Positions 8,324 through 16,360 of a stretch of DNA of 64,000 nucleotides are shown here, in pieces; positions within the stretch are counted from its first letter, which is position 1; each line of letters begins with the position of its first letter. A program made the translations under genes and the position numbers. Under the pieces are notes generated by a model. That model was given only the letters and a program-made list of their open reading frames with translations, was not told where the DNA came from and made no database searches. The DNA comes from Nibribacter ruber (GTDB lineage: Bacteria > Bacteroidota > Bacteroidia > Cytophagales > Hymenobacteraceae): positions 3,223,001 to 3,287,000 of the forward strand of contig NZ_CP047897.1 in assembly GCF_009913235.1 (NCBI RefSeq). The letters are read 5' to 3'.

Positions 8324-9112
8324 TCAAAGATTGCCAGTTCTTCCACCATCTACCGGCAGGTTAATACCATTGATGTAGCCAGCGGCGGGGGAGGCCAAGA
8401 ACGCGGCGGCCGATGCCACTTCATGCGCCTCGGCGAAGCGGTTGGCTGGGATTCCGGACAGCATTTCGGCTTCAATGGAAGGGCGAGGCTGGCCGGTTTT
8501 CTCCATCTTGGCTTCAATGAGCGAATGGTGGCGGGCCGTGAGCGTGGCCCCGGGCAAGACGTTGTTCACGGTAATGCCAAATGGCGCGAGTTCAAAAGAA
8601 AGTGTCTTCGCCCAGTTGGCCACGGCCCCTCTAATGGTATTGGACACGCCCAAGCCTTTGATGGGCTGTTTCACCGAGGTAGAAATGATGTTGATGATAC
8701 GTCCGTACTTGGCTTCTTTCATGTACGGTACCGTGGCCTGCGCCAGCACGTGGTTGCAAATCAAATGCGCCGCGAAGGCTTTCTCGAACTCTTCTACCTG
8801 GGCGTTGATGGCTGGTCCGCCCGCTGGTCCGCCGGTGTTGTTGACCAGAATGTGCGCCTGACCCATTTCCTGTAGGTGTGACTCTATGCGTTCCTGCACT
8901 TGGGTGGGATTAGTGAAGTCGGCTACTACGTAGCGGTGCTGTTGCCCGGCTGAGGTGGCTAGTTCTTGTACGGTTTCTTGCAAGCGGGCTTCGTTGCGGG
9001 CTACCAAGGTGACAGTGGCACCCATAGAAGCCAGTTCCACGGCAATGGCTTTTCCTATGCCTTGCGTGCTTCCGCAAACCATGGCATGCTTGTTCTGTAA
9101 ATTCAAGTCCAT
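8324..9112 (-). CDS. Short-chain dehydrogenase/reductase (SDR), atypical active site
   Basis: 262 residues from ATG 9112 (MDLNLQNKHAMV); a longer frame to 9220 runs into repeat DNA. The Rossmann motif is GSTQGIGKAIA, the NNTGG motif matches NNAG, and the C-terminal PVDGG is typical of FabG-like SDRs. The usual YxxxK catalytic pair is not there: after ISTSVKQPIKGLG the aligned stretch is VSNTIRGAV, with no Tyr or Lys at the expected places. Some SDR subfamilies with an SNxxR signature share this, so it may have another chemistry. It lies upstream of the aldehyde dehydrogenase on the same strand, 283 bp away, and may act on a kynurenine-pathway intermediate. That role is inferred from position only. 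Confidence 0.82.
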   Translation of the reverse strand: MDLNLQNKHAMVCGSTQGIGKAIAVELASMGATVTLVARNEARLQETVQELATSAGQQHRYVVADFTNPTQVQERIESHLQEMGQAHILVNNTGGPAGGPAINAQVEEFEKAFAAHLICNHVLAQATVPYMKEAKYGRIINIISTSVKQPIKGLGVSNTIRGAVANWAKTLSFELAPFGITVNNVLPGATLTARHHSLIEAKMEKTGQPRPSIEAEMLSGIPANRFAEAHEVASAAAFLASPAAGYINGINLPVDGGRTGNL

Positions 9113-9215
9113 ATGTAGGTGAGTTCTGAGTCTAAAGTATGAATGGTCAAAATAGGGAAAATTGCGGTGAAGTGCTTCTGTTCCTTTGTTGTTATTATGC
9201 AAGTTATACCCCTTT

Positions 9216-9443
9216 GTCATCCTGAAAGGACTCTGTGAGCGAACTAGATAGGCGTTAGAGTAAACGCTATTCTCCCCTTGAGGGGGGCGAAGTGGGGTGT
9301 TTACATCAGTTGATTATAGCAAAGATGGCAATGCGCAGGAGACAAGGCAGTGCCTGGTCTCTACAATTGGAACATGTGTTTAATAGTAATTGCGCTTATC
9401 CAACCGCCTGCCTAGTTCGCTCACAAGGTCCTTTCAGGAGGAC
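9216..9443 (+). mobile_element. MITE-like element, copy A (about 228 bp)
   Basis: Terminal inverted repeats of about 30 bp begin GTCATCCTGAAAGGAC at 9216 and end in its complement at 9443, followed inward by GCGAACTA. It has no reading frame. The interior carries a CCCCTTGAGGGG-type palindrome near 9273-9300 and a GAGACAAGGCAGTGCCTGGT segment near 9340-9360. The same modules occur in the opposite orientation at 40095-40325, so the two are copies of one non-autonomous element. Confidence 0.8.
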
Positions 9444-9508
9444 ATGGAAGAGAGAAAGGGTAATTTGAAGTTTAATAAAAAACACAAACAGGAGAAATTC
9501 TAATTCAT

Positions 9509-9546
9509 CGTTTTTGGCCTGTTTTCCAGAAAATAGGCTAAAAACG
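9509..9546. repeat. 38-bp intergenic palindrome, copy 6
   Basis: Good copy with centre CCAGA, about 90 bp upstream of the dioxygenase start. Confidence 0.87.
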
Positions 9547-9636
9547 GAGGTCTATCTTTTCTGAAAGAGGTTTCGTACCTTGGAACGGCCTCCTGCGTGG
9601 AAGTGCCTTCATTTTTCACCTTAGATTTTTAGCGCC

Positions 9637-10164
9637 ATGGCCATCCAATCAGCCTTCAATATTCAACAATGGATTGACGAACACCGCCACCTGCTCAAGC
9701 CTCCGGTGGGCAACCAGCAGGTATACAAAGACAACAAAGACTTTATTGTGATGGTGGTGGGCGGACCCAATTCGCGCAAAGATTACCACGTCAACAACGG
9801 CGAGGAGTTCTTCTACCAGTTGGAAGGTAATATCACGCTTAAGGTCATTGACGAAGGCGAGTTCAAAGACATCCACATCAAAGCCGGCGATATTTTCCTG
9901 CTTCCTCCTAACGTACCCCATTCCCCGCGCCGCGGCCCTAACACCGTGGGCCTGGTGATGGAACGCTACCGCGATGAAAAGGAGTTGGACGGTTTCCAGT
10001 GGTACTGCGAAAACTGCAACACCAAACTCTACGAAGAATATATTCCCGTCTCGGACATTGTAGGCCAACTGCCCGTGGTCATGGACGCCTTCTGGGCCTC
10101 AGAAGAAAAACGCACCTGCAGTAAGTGTGGGGAAGTGATGCAGAAACCAGCGCCAATACAGTAA
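9637..10164 (+). CDS. nbaC: 3-hydroxyanthranilate 3,4-dioxygenase
   Basis: A cupin enzyme of 175 residues that opens the ring of 3-hydroxyanthranilate to 2-amino-3-carboxymuconate semialdehyde. The iron ligands fall at His51, Glu57 and His95, the positions known for the Cupriavidus enzyme, and the substrate-carboxylate arginines at Arg47 and Arg99 are also present. The bacterial-type rubredoxin-like second metal site is intact, with CENC at 124-127 and CSKC at 161-164. Start ATG 9637 gives the usual length. It is alone on the plus strand, divergent from the SDR/dehydrogenase pair. Its product is the substrate of the decarboxylase encoded at 15163-16218. Confidence 0.96.
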   Translation: MAIQSAFNIQQWIDEHRHLLKPPVGNQQVYKDNKDFIVMVVGGPNSRKDYHVNNGEEFFYQLEGNITLKVIDEGEFKDIHIKAGDIFLLPPNVPHSPRRGPNTVGLVMERYRDEKELDGFQWYCENCNTKLYEEYIPVSDIVGQLPVVMDAFWASEEKRTCSKCGEVMQKPAPIQ

Positions 10165-10198
10165 ATAAGAAAGCCAGCTACCTATTCTACATTCTCCT

Positions 10199-10236
10199 TT
10201 CTGTCATCCTGAAAGGGCCTTGTAGGCGAATTAGGA
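10199..10236 (+). repeat. Solo terminal fragment of the MITE-like element
   Basis: GTCATCCTGAAAGGGCCTTG followed by GCGAATTAGG matches one end of the elements at 9216 and 40095. The rest is absent, so it is a remnant between the dioxygenase and the next gene. Confidence 0.65.
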
Positions 10237-10265
10237 AGGCAGTAGCTATAGAAATAAAATCACTC

Positions 10266-10649
10266 ATGGACACTCATCAAAGAGAGTACATCATCCATCA
10301 ATACATAGAAGGCTACAACCAGTTTGATGTAGCTAAAATGGTCGCTCACTTTGATGAAAGTATTGTCTTTGAAAACGTGTCTGGCGGTGAGGTGAACTTG
10401 TCCTTACAAGGGATAGAGGCTTTTAAACAGCAGGCCGAGCAGGCAACCGCGTATTTCTCTTCCAGAAAGCAAACGCCCATCTCTTTCCAACACCAAGCCA
10501 ACCAAACCGAAGTTACCTTAGACTATCACGCTATCCTCGCCATGGATTTCCCCACGGGCCAAAAGATAGGCGATGAGCTGGCGTTGCAGGGGAAATCTGT
10601 GTTTACTTTTTCGGGGGATAAGGTGATTAAGTTGGTGGATATAAGTTAA
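10266..10649 (+). CDS. Nuclear transport factor 2-like (SnoaL-type) protein
   Basis: 127 residues from ATG 10266; the longer frame from 10125 overlaps the dioxygenase and a MITE remnant and is rejected. The start HQREYIIHQYIEGYNQFDVAKM, followed by FDESIVFENVSGGE and a C-terminal GKSVFTFSGDKVIKLVDIS, is typical of the cone-shaped NTF2-like fold used by many small ring-binding or scaffold proteins. No catalytic pair can be named. It lies 101 bp after the dioxygenase on the same strand, so it could be cotranscribed, but a link with kynurenine breakdown is only positional. Confidence 0.78.
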   Translation: MDTHQREYIIHQYIEGYNQFDVAKMVAHFDESIVFENVSGGEVNLSLQGIEAFKQQAEQATAYFSSRKQTPISFQHQANQTEVTLDYHAILAMDFPTGQKIGDELALQGKSVFTFSGDKVIKLVDIS

Positions 10650-10743
10650 ATACTCTAGGCTATTGGGAGACTGAGTATCTACGCTTCCTGTATGCCGGGG
10701 AAAGCATAAAATATTTTTATTCTACATTTTATATCTAAAATCT

Positions 10744-12051
10744 ATGAAAGTTATCAAGGCCTTGGTCTTTGTCCTCTTTTTTTGCTCAACCGCAATGGGA
10801 CAGGACAAACAGAGTATCGTCACTACAGATATTGCTAACTTCTGGCAGGCCTATGATAAAGTGACTTCCACCAAAGACAGCGCCCAGCAATACGCCTACC
10901 TTGACCAACTGTTTCTGAGCAAAGGTTCGCCGGGCCTCAAGGCCATCATGGAAGTGAAAGACTATACAGCGCAATCGTACATTGAGGCCATGAATCAGTA
11001 TCCTCTGTTTTGGAATTCCATTAGAGCCAATACTCAGAAGGCAGATGGCTTTGGCAAAGAGATAGAGAAGGAAGTAACTAAACTAAGAAAGCTTTACCCC
11101 AGTTTAAGGCCATCCAAAGTTTACTTTACCATAGGCGCTTTTCAGTCTGGCGGTACCACCTTGCAAGACAGGGTGTTGATTGGAAGTGAATTGTCTTTGG
11201 TAGATAAATCTGTGATTACCAGTGAATTTCCGAAGAGCTTAAATCACTTAACCACTCATTTTCAGACCAATCCTATCAACGACGTTGTATTCACCAATGT
11301 GCATGAATACGTGCATACCCAGCAAAAGGCAACCACAGGAGATAACCTTCTGGCGAACACCGTCATGGAAGGAGTGGCCGAATTTGTTACCGTAAAGGCA
11401 ACTGGTAAAAAGTCTTCGTCGCCCGCAATAAAGTACGGTAGTGAAAACGCAGAGCGCGTACGGCAAAGGTTCGCAAAAGAGGCGATGAATCTGTATGTAA
11501 ACAACTGGTTTTATAACACCACAGAGAACGAGTTCAACACCAGAGACATGGGTTACTATGTGGGGTATGCTATCTGTGAGAAATATTATAACAAAGCAAA
11601 AGACAAAAAGCAGGCTATCAAAGAAATGATAGAGCTAGACTTTAATAATGAACAGGCCTTGCACCAGTTTATAGAACAGTCTGGCTATTTTACCCAAACC
11701 GTAGGCGAACTGAAGGACGAGTTTGATAAAAACAGACCCGCCGTTACACATATCACTCAGTTTAAAAACCAGGACAGAGACGTAAACCCCAGCCTGACAA
11801 CTATCACTATTCATTTCTCTACCCAGATGAGAACTAGAGGCCGGAATTTTGAAATGGGCCCCTTGGGTATGGAAAATCTGATGCGGGTGAAGAAGTTTGT
11901 AGGGTTTTCGGAGGACGGCACATCTGCTACCATTGAGGTAGAACTAAAGCCTAATCACCGCTATCAATTAGTTGTTGGGGACCAGTTCAGAAGCAAGGAC
12001 AATATTGCGCTTAAACCTTATTTAATAGACTTTACTACTTCTGGTAAGTAG
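10744..12051 (+). CDS. Secreted gluzincin-type zinc metallopeptidase
   Basis: 435 residues with a signal peptide (MKVIKALVFVLFFCSTAMGQ), so exported. A zinc-site HEYVH (HExxH) occurs in FTNVHEYVHTQQK near residue 190. Some 30 residues later EGVAEFVTV supplies a plausible third ligand Glu, as in gluzincins with the HExxH...ExxxE pattern. The C-terminal 100 residues look like a beta-sandwich (Big_5-like) domain starting at VNPSLTTITIHFS. The exact peptidase family was not identified; it resembles predicted Zn-dependent proteases of the DUF2268 type. It is a single gene with no obvious partner. Confidence 0.75.
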   Translation: MKVIKALVFVLFFCSTAMGQDKQSIVTTDIANFWQAYDKVTSTKDSAQQYAYLDQLFLSKGSPGLKAIMEVKDYTAQSYIEAMNQYPLFWNSIRANTQKADGFGKEIEKEVTKLRKLYPSLRPSKVYFTIGAFQSGGTTLQDRVLIGSELSLVDKSVITSEFPKSLNHLTTHFQTNPINDVVFTNVHEYVHTQQKATTGDNLLANTVMEGVAEFVTVKATGKKSSSPAIKYGSENAERVRQRFAKEAMNLYVNNWFYNTTENEFNTRDMGYYVGYAICEKYYNKAKDKKQAIKEMIELDFNNEQALHQFIEQSGYFTQTVGELKDEFDKNRPAVTHITQFKNQDRDVNPSLTTITIHFSTQMRTRGRNFEMGPLGMENLMRVKKFVGFSEDGTSATIEVELKPNHRYQLVVGDQFRSKDNIALKPYLIDFTTSGK

Positions 12052-12070
12052 GGACTTATTACAATATTAT

Positions 12071-12609
12071 ATGCCCAGACCTCCTGAAAATATCAATGCA
12101 GAAATAAGCCCTAGAGAATTTGAGCTTTTAGTGAAAGATTACCTAATGAACTTAGGGAAAGAGTTAAATACTTTCACTGCCACGCATGATGTTAAAATTC
12201 ATCGAGTTGACGGGGAATATCAAATAGACGTTTTTGCAGAATTTGATTTTTTAGGAGCTTCCTTCAAAGTCCTTATTGAATGCAAGAGATATAAAAATAA
12301 AGTTAAGAGAGAGGTTGTTCAGCTACTGTTTGATAAGCTAAGGGCTACTGGTTCACATAAGGGTTTAATATTTCTACTTCGGGGTTTCAAGAAGGAGCAA
12401 TCACTTTTGCAAAAGAGCATGGAATAGCCTTGATAAGAGTAATTGAAGGCAAGTATAATTATTTTACAAAGTCTTCTAGCCATCCAAACTTTCAGCCTCC
12501 GCCCTAGGCGGACACACCAAAATATGTTGGTGAGTATTGTAATGATAAGTACATAGCATACTTGCAGGATGGACATTTAGAGCCACTTAAAGAATTTCTA
12601 TTTGACTAA
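12071..12609 (+). pseudogene. Mrr-like restriction endonuclease-fold gene, frameshifted and with an internal stop
   Basis: The first 100 residues show a PD-(D/E)xK nuclease core: SPREFELLVKDYL at the start, then YQIDVFAEFDFLG and VLIECKRYK. The open frame ends at 12427 in unrelated residues. At about 12370-12375 a missing T shifts the frame. The next frame continues sensibly as STSGFQEGAITFAKEHGIAL and IRVIEGKYNYFTKSSS, reaches a TAG at 12504-12506 inside the palindrome TCCGCCCTAGGCGGA, and then reads on in the same frame as TPKYVGEYCNDKYIAYLQDG to a TAA at 12609. So one frameshift plus one nonsense codon inactivate an about 179-residue protein. It is A+T-rich compared with its neighbours. 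Confidence 0.8.
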
Positions 12610-12657
12610 CCTCTTTTTTTAATATCAGCCAATTGGTGTTCAGATATTTTTCAACAC

Positions 12658-12692
12658 AAAAGCCCGCCTTCTCTAAAGAAAGCGGGCCTTTG
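12658..12692. terminator. Terminator-like hairpin before yebC 3' end
   Basis: GC-rich stem AAAGCCCGC / GCGGGCCTTT with one bulged base and A/T tails. It is placed between the decayed nuclease gene (+) and yebC (-). Confidence 0.7.
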
Positions 12693-12702
12693 CTTTGTCT
12701 GC

Positions 12703-12740
12703 CGTTTTTAGCCTATTTCCCAGAAAACAGGCCAAAAACG
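12703..12740. repeat. 38-bp intergenic palindrome, copy 7
   Basis: Good copy with centre CCCAGA, 5 bp from the yebC stop codon and 10 bp from the terminator hairpin. Confidence 0.87.
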
Positions 12741-12745
12741 AATTG

Positions 12746-13480
12746 TTATTCCTCGTCTTCGGCGTCTTCTTTCATGTTGTGGTACACGGCCTGCACGTCT
12801 TCGTCTTCTTCCAGACGGTCCAGGAGCTTGGTCATGTCTTCTTGTTGCTCTGGCGTCAGTTCTTTGAGAACGGTTGGGTAGCGCTGTAGCTCAGAGCTTT
12901 TCACGTGAAGGCCGCGTTCTTCCAGAGCTTTCTGCATGGCGCCAAAGTCTGTGAAAGAGGTTTGGATGATAATTTCGTTTTCTTCCTCGTCCTTGTCAAT
13001 GCTCTCCAGCCCGAAGTCAATCAGGTCCAGTTCCAGCTCTTCCAAGTCCAGGCCTTCGCCGTTTAGATGGAAAACGCCTTTGCGCTCAAAGATAAAGTCG
13101 AAGGCTCCTGTACGGCCCAGTTCACCGCCAGTGCGGTTGAAGTGCATGCGCACGTTGGCCACGGTACGGTTCACGTTGTCGGTGGCGGTCTCTACCAAGA
13201 CTGCTACGCCGTGCGGGCCGTAGCCTTCATATACTACTTCAGAATAGTCGTTTTCTTCCTTGCCCTGGGCGCGCTTGATGGCGGCCTCAACGCGGTCTTT
13301 GGGCATGTTCACGCCTTTGGCGTTCTGGATGCAGACGCGCAGGCGGGAGTTGGTGTCTGGGTCAGGTCCGCCAGATTTAACGGCCATCACAATCTCTTTC
13401 CCTATGCGGGTGAACTGCTTGGACATCATGTCCCAGCGTTTCATTTTACGGGCTTTCCGAAACTCAAATGCTCTTCCCAT
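12746..13480 (-). CDS. yebC: YebC/PmpR (TACO1) family regulator
   Basis: 244 residues, full length. The family signature is clear: MGRAFEFRKARKMKRWDMMS at the start, then FTRIGKEIVMAVKSGGPDPD, ARG-like LRVCIQNAKGVNMPKDRV, IKRAQGK, and the middle-domain YEGYGPHGVAVLVE and RTGGELG. The acidic C-terminal tail (EDEDVQAVYHNMKEDAEDEE) is usual in the family. YebC proteins have been described as DNA-binding regulators and, more recently, as ribosome-associated factors that help translation through polyproline; the sequence does not decide between these. It is a single cytosolic housekeeping gene. Confidence 0.95.
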   Translation of the reverse strand: MGRAFEFRKARKMKRWDMMSKQFTRIGKEIVMAVKSGGPDPDTNSRLRVCIQNAKGVNMPKDRVEAAIKRAQGKEENDYSEVVYEGYGPHGVAVLVETATDNVNRTVANVRMHFNRTGGELGRTGAFDFIFERKGVFHLNGEGLDLEELELDLIDFGLESIDKDEEENEIIIQTSFTDFGAMQKALEERGLHVKSSELQRYPTVLKELTPEQQEDMTKLLDRLEEDEDVQAVYHNMKEDAEDEE

Positions 13481-13545
13481 TGCGGTTTTCTAAAACTGAT
13501 TGGTGCAAATATCAACAAAAACACGCTATGCCCCAAGCGTTGGGC

Positions 13546-14403
13546 TTACACGTGTTCGGCTAAATATTCCTCTAGCCGGCGCTGTCCTTTTACGGGCGCC
13601 ACGCAATCGGTTTTGGTGACGGCCACTAAAAAAGCGGCTTTCTCAAACAAAGACTTGCTCACCAGTTTTATCATGGGCAGAAAGGTGTTGGCCACCCAAT
13701 ACGGCACCTGCGGAATTTTACGGTAATGTCCCACTTTCTTGCCTACCATCCTAATCAAATCCATTCTAGAATAAGTAACCGGACCGCCCAGTTCCACCAC
13801 CGTGTCTGGAGAGATGAGGGCGTGTACGCAGGCTTCGGCCACTTCATGCTCATGGATAGGGTTGGTGATGTGGTCGCCGGGGCCTACAGAGGCCAGCTGT
13901 CCTTTGCGCGCCATGGGCACCAGTTCCAGCACCGCAGAAAACAGGGCGGGTGGTTTAATGATGGCATTGGGAATCCCGCTGTGCTGTAGCTCCCGGACAA
14001 AGTCCTCATGGGCTTTAAAATAGGCCACGCCGGGATGCTTCTCGCCGCTGAAGGCCGCCACGTAGACAAATTTCTGAATCTGGCCATGCGCCTTTGCCAG
14101 TTGCAAAACGTTGAGGTTGCCCTGATAGTCTACCTCATGAAAGCAGGATTTGCTTTTGTCTGCCAGACTCAGGCTCTTGCCCAAGGCAGAGATGATGAAG
14201 TCTACGCCCTGTACCAGTTCTGGGGCGAGTGTTTCTGGCTGCGTAGGGTCGCAGATCACTACTTCATGAACAGACTGTTGCAGTTGTTCGGCCTTTAAGG
14301 CGGTGCGTGCCGTGCCTCTTATGGTATATCCTTTCTCCCGCAGTACCTCAAGAATATGAGAACCCAAACACCCGGTGGCTCCTAAGACTAAAACTGTTTT
14401 CAT
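13546..14403 (-). CDS. NAD(P)-binding (NmrA/atypical SDR) protein
   Basis: 285 residues. The N-terminal Rossmann motif VLVLGATGCLGSHI (GxxGxxG) shows nucleotide binding. The rest follows the atypical SDR pattern (FVYVAAFSGEKHPGVAYFKA with Tyr and Lys in place, IKPPALFSAVLEL, NPIHEHEVAEACVHAL). Such proteins are reductases, isomerases or nucleotide-sensing regulators; no substrate can be assigned. It is on the minus strand between RidA and yebC, and a degenerate 38-bp palindrome separates it from RidA. Start ATG 14403 places the glycine motif at residues 8-13, as expected. Confidence 0.85.
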   Translation of the reverse strand: MKTVLVLGATGCLGSHILEVLREKGYTIRGTARTALKAEQLQQSVHEVVICDPTQPETLAPELVQGVDFIISALGKSLSLADKSKSCFHEVDYQGNLNVLQLAKAHGQIQKFVYVAAFSGEKHPGVAYFKAHEDFVRELQHSGIPNAIIKPPALFSAVLELVPMARKGQLASVGPGDHITNPIHEHEVAEACVHALISPDTVVELGGPVTYSRMDLIRMVGKKVGHYRKIPQVPYWVANTFLPMIKLVSKSLFEKAAFLVAVTKTDCVAPVKGQRRLEEYLAEHV

Positions 14404-14448
14404 AGGCCTTTCTTTTGGAGAAAACTGATACTCAATGCATAAGATATT

Positions 14449-14486
14449 TATTTTATGCTAGTTCTCCAAAAAATAGCCCAAAAACG
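14449..14486. repeat. 38-bp intergenic palindrome, copy 8 (degenerate)
   Basis: The right arm AATAGCCCAAAAACG is intact; the left arm has drifted (TATTTTATGCTAG). It ends 2 bp from the RidA stop. Confidence 0.6.
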
Positions 14487-14488
14487 AT

Positions 14489-14884
14489 TCAGCCGCAGTA
14501 CGCCGTGACCTCAATTTCTACCAGCAGTTTAGGGTCAATGAGCGCACTCACTTCCACCATGCTGGTGGCGGGTCTGATGTCTTTGAAGAACTCGCCGTGC
14601 GCCCGTCCCACTTCCTGCCATTGGCTAATGTCGGTGACAAACATCCTGGTCCGCACTACCTCTTCCAGAGACGCGCCGGCCTCTTGCAATACCTTTTCTA
14701 TCTTCTGCAGAATGCAAATGGTTTGCGCATAGACATCTCCTTCACCCATTACTTGCCCATCTTCTACGGCGGTGGTGCCGGCCACCTCAATCAAAGGCCC
14801 CACGCGTACCGCACGCGAATAGCCAACGGTTGCTTCCCAAGGCGCTCCAGAGGAGAATAATTGACGAGTTGTTTCTGTAGACAT
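14489..14884 (-). CDS. RidA/YjgF-family protein, candidate 2-aminomuconate deaminase
   Basis: 131 residues of the Rid (YjgF/YER057c/UK114) fold, with VEVAGTTAV-like core, [17 protein letters not shown] and a C-terminal [10 protein letters not shown]. Known 2-aminomuconate deaminases (NbaF/AmnD) belong to this family, and the other kynurenine-pathway genes are around it, so deamination of 2-aminomuconate to 4-oxalocrotonate is a reasonable guess. The archetypal RidA Arg in PARSxVEV is not kept: here the stretch is RPATSMVEV. So it is not an orthodox imine deaminase of the RidA subfamily. It is divergent from the ACMS decarboxylase gene. Confidence 0.82.
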   Translation of the reverse strand: MSTETTRQLFSSGAPWEATVGYSRAVRVGPLIEVAGTTAVEDGQVMGEGDVYAQTICILQKIEKVLQEAGASLEEVVRTRMFVTDISQWQEVGRAHGEFFKDIRPATSMVEVSALIDPKLLVEIEVTAYCG

Positions 14885-14945
14885 TTTATTGATTGTTAGT
14901 TGCTGATTGTAAGTTGTTGGTGGAGTAATGTAGTGAGAAAATAAA

Positions 14946-15013
14946 GTAGGGGCAATCCCTAGTGGTTGCCCTTTACGGTGGCAGACGCGTTAGGGCAACC
15001 ACGATGCCCCTAC
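14946..15013. repeat. GTAGGGGCAATCCC-type inverted repeat, copy 2
   Basis: The left arm (14946-14972) matches copy 1 closely, while the right arm (14992-15013) lacks 5 bases of the repeat. It lies between the divergent RidA and ACMS decarboxylase genes. Confidence 0.8.
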
Positions 15014-15042
15014 ATGTTGAGACCAGCAATCAGCAATCTATC

Positions 15043-15080
15043 CGTTTTTCGCCTGTTTTCCAGAAAGTAGCCCAAAAACG
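15043..15080. repeat. 38-bp intergenic palindrome, copy 9
   Basis: Good copy, about 80 bp upstream of the decarboxylase start. Confidence 0.85.
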
Positions 15081-15162
15081 GAGGCTGAATGGAAAAGCCT
15101 TTCCGTGAAAGTGCGCAGATTTTATTATTTTGAGCATCCAATCATCTGCAGACGCTAGAATC

Positions 15163-16218
15163 ATGCATCAGTCGCTTAAAATAGACATCCACACGCACAT
15201 CTTGCCCGAACGCTGGCCGGACTTGCGCGAGCGGTATGGCTATGGCGGCTTCGTGCGATTAGAGCACCACAAGCCTTGTTGTGCGCGCATGATGATGGAT
15301 GACCGTTTCTTCAGGGAAGTGCAGGACAATACTTGGGACCCGAAAGTGCGCATGAAAGAGTGCAGTCACCACGGGGTGCAGGTGCAGGTCTTGAGCACGG
15401 TGCCGGTCATGTTCTCCTATTGGGCCAAAGCTGAACACACTTGGGACCTTTCCAAAATCCTGAACGACCACATTGCCGGCGTAGTGGCTGATTATCCCAC
15501 ACGCTTTGTAGGGCTGGGTACCCTGCCCATGCAAGACAGCAAGCTGGCCATTAAAGAGCTGGAGCGGTGCGTAAAGGAACTGGGCATGGCCGGGGTGCAG
15601 ATTGGCTCCAACGTCAATGACCTGAACCTGGATGATGACGCGCTGTTCCCCATCTTTGAAGCCGCCGCAGACCTGGGTGCCGCCATTTTTGTACACCCTT
15701 GGGACATGATGGGCGAAAAGAAGATGCGCAAGTACTGGCTCCCGTGGCTGGTAGGCATGCCCGCCGAAACCTCTCGCGCCATCTGCTCCATGATTTTTGG
15801 CGGCGTCTTGGAGCGTCTACCTAACCTACGGGTAGCCTTTGCGCACGGTGGCGGTTCTTTCCCATTCACCATTGGTCGTATTCAGCATGGCTTTGACGTG
15901 CGCCCCGATTTATGCGCCGTAGACAACAACGTGCCACCGGTTAATTATCTAGGTAAGTTCTGGATAGACTCCCTGGTGCACTGCCCCAATACGCTGGACT
16001 ATGTGGTCAAGCAGTTCGGGGCAGATAAGATTGCCTTGGGCAGTGACTATCCTTTTCCGCTGGGTGAACTAGAGCCGGGCAAACTGATTGAATCCATGCC
16101 GTATCCAGATGCGGTGAAAGAAATGCTTCTAAGTGGTTCTGCCTTGCAATGGCTGGGTCTTCAGAAAGAACAGTTCCTGCCCAATAGCCTCAAAACATCT
16201 CACAGCCCTTCTTTGTAA
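15163..16218 (+). CDS. nbaD: 2-amino-3-carboxymuconate-6-semialdehyde decarboxylase (ACMSD)
   Basis: An amidohydrolase-superfamily enzyme that removes the carboxyl group of ACMS, giving 2-aminomuconate semialdehyde and steering the pathway away from quinolinate. From ATG 15163 (MHQSLKIDIHTH) it has 351 residues. Zinc-site residues match the family: His10-x-His12, His178 (FVHPWD), His228 (AFAHGGG) and Asp295 (GSDYPFP). The same frame can be read from a TTG at 15130, which is less likely. Kynureninase follows on the same strand 273 bp later, with a large hairpin and a 38-bp palindrome between them, so cotranscription is doubtful. Confidence 0.95.
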   Translation: MHQSLKIDIHTHILPERWPDLRERYGYGGFVRLEHHKPCCARMMMDDRFFREVQDNTWDPKVRMKECSHHGVQVQVLSTVPVMFSYWAKAEHTWDLSKILNDHIAGVVADYPTRFVGLGTLPMQDSKLAIKELERCVKELGMAGVQIGSNVNDLNLDDDALFPIFEAAADLGAAIFVHPWDMMGEKKMRKYWLPWLVGMPAETSRAICSMIFGGVLERLPNLRVAFAHGGGSFPFTIGRIQHGFDVRPDLCAVDNNVPPVNYLGKFWIDSLVHCPNTLDYVVKQFGADKIALGSDYPFPLGELEPGKLIESMPYPDAVKEMLLSGSALQWLGLQKEQFLPNSLKTSHSPSL

Positions 16219-16243
16219 TACAAAAGCCTGACAAGGTTAGTAT

Positions 16244-16356
16244 TTCCTCGCTCGCCTCTGGCGAGTGTGAGCATCCCGTGGCCTCTGGCCGCTACAAAAG
16301 TTCACATCGGCCAGAGGCCTGAAGTAGCTCACACTCGCCGGAGGCGAGCGAGGGAA
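16244..16356. repeat. 113-bp nested inverted repeat
   Basis: Outer arms of about 30 bp (TCGCTCGCCTCTGGCGAGTG, 16244-16273, against 16325-16356) and inner arms GGCCTCTGGCCG / CGGCCAGAGGCC (about 16279-16320). It is directly followed by a 38-bp palindrome. It is unrelated in sequence to the other repeats here. Confidence 0.8.
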
Positions 16357-16360
16357 CCGC

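Larger units (their letters stand above)
9113..9636. other. Divergent spacer holding a MITE-like element and a 38-bp palindrome
   Basis: This spacer lies between the SDR (-) and the dioxygenase (+). It contains the 228-bp element at 9216-9443 and palindrome copy 6 at 9509-9546. No open frame is supported. Confidence 0.7.

Noticed and set aside
13067-13726. 219-codon plus-strand frame opposite yebC
   Set aside because: Shadow of yebC and the next gene; the translated protein has no family character.
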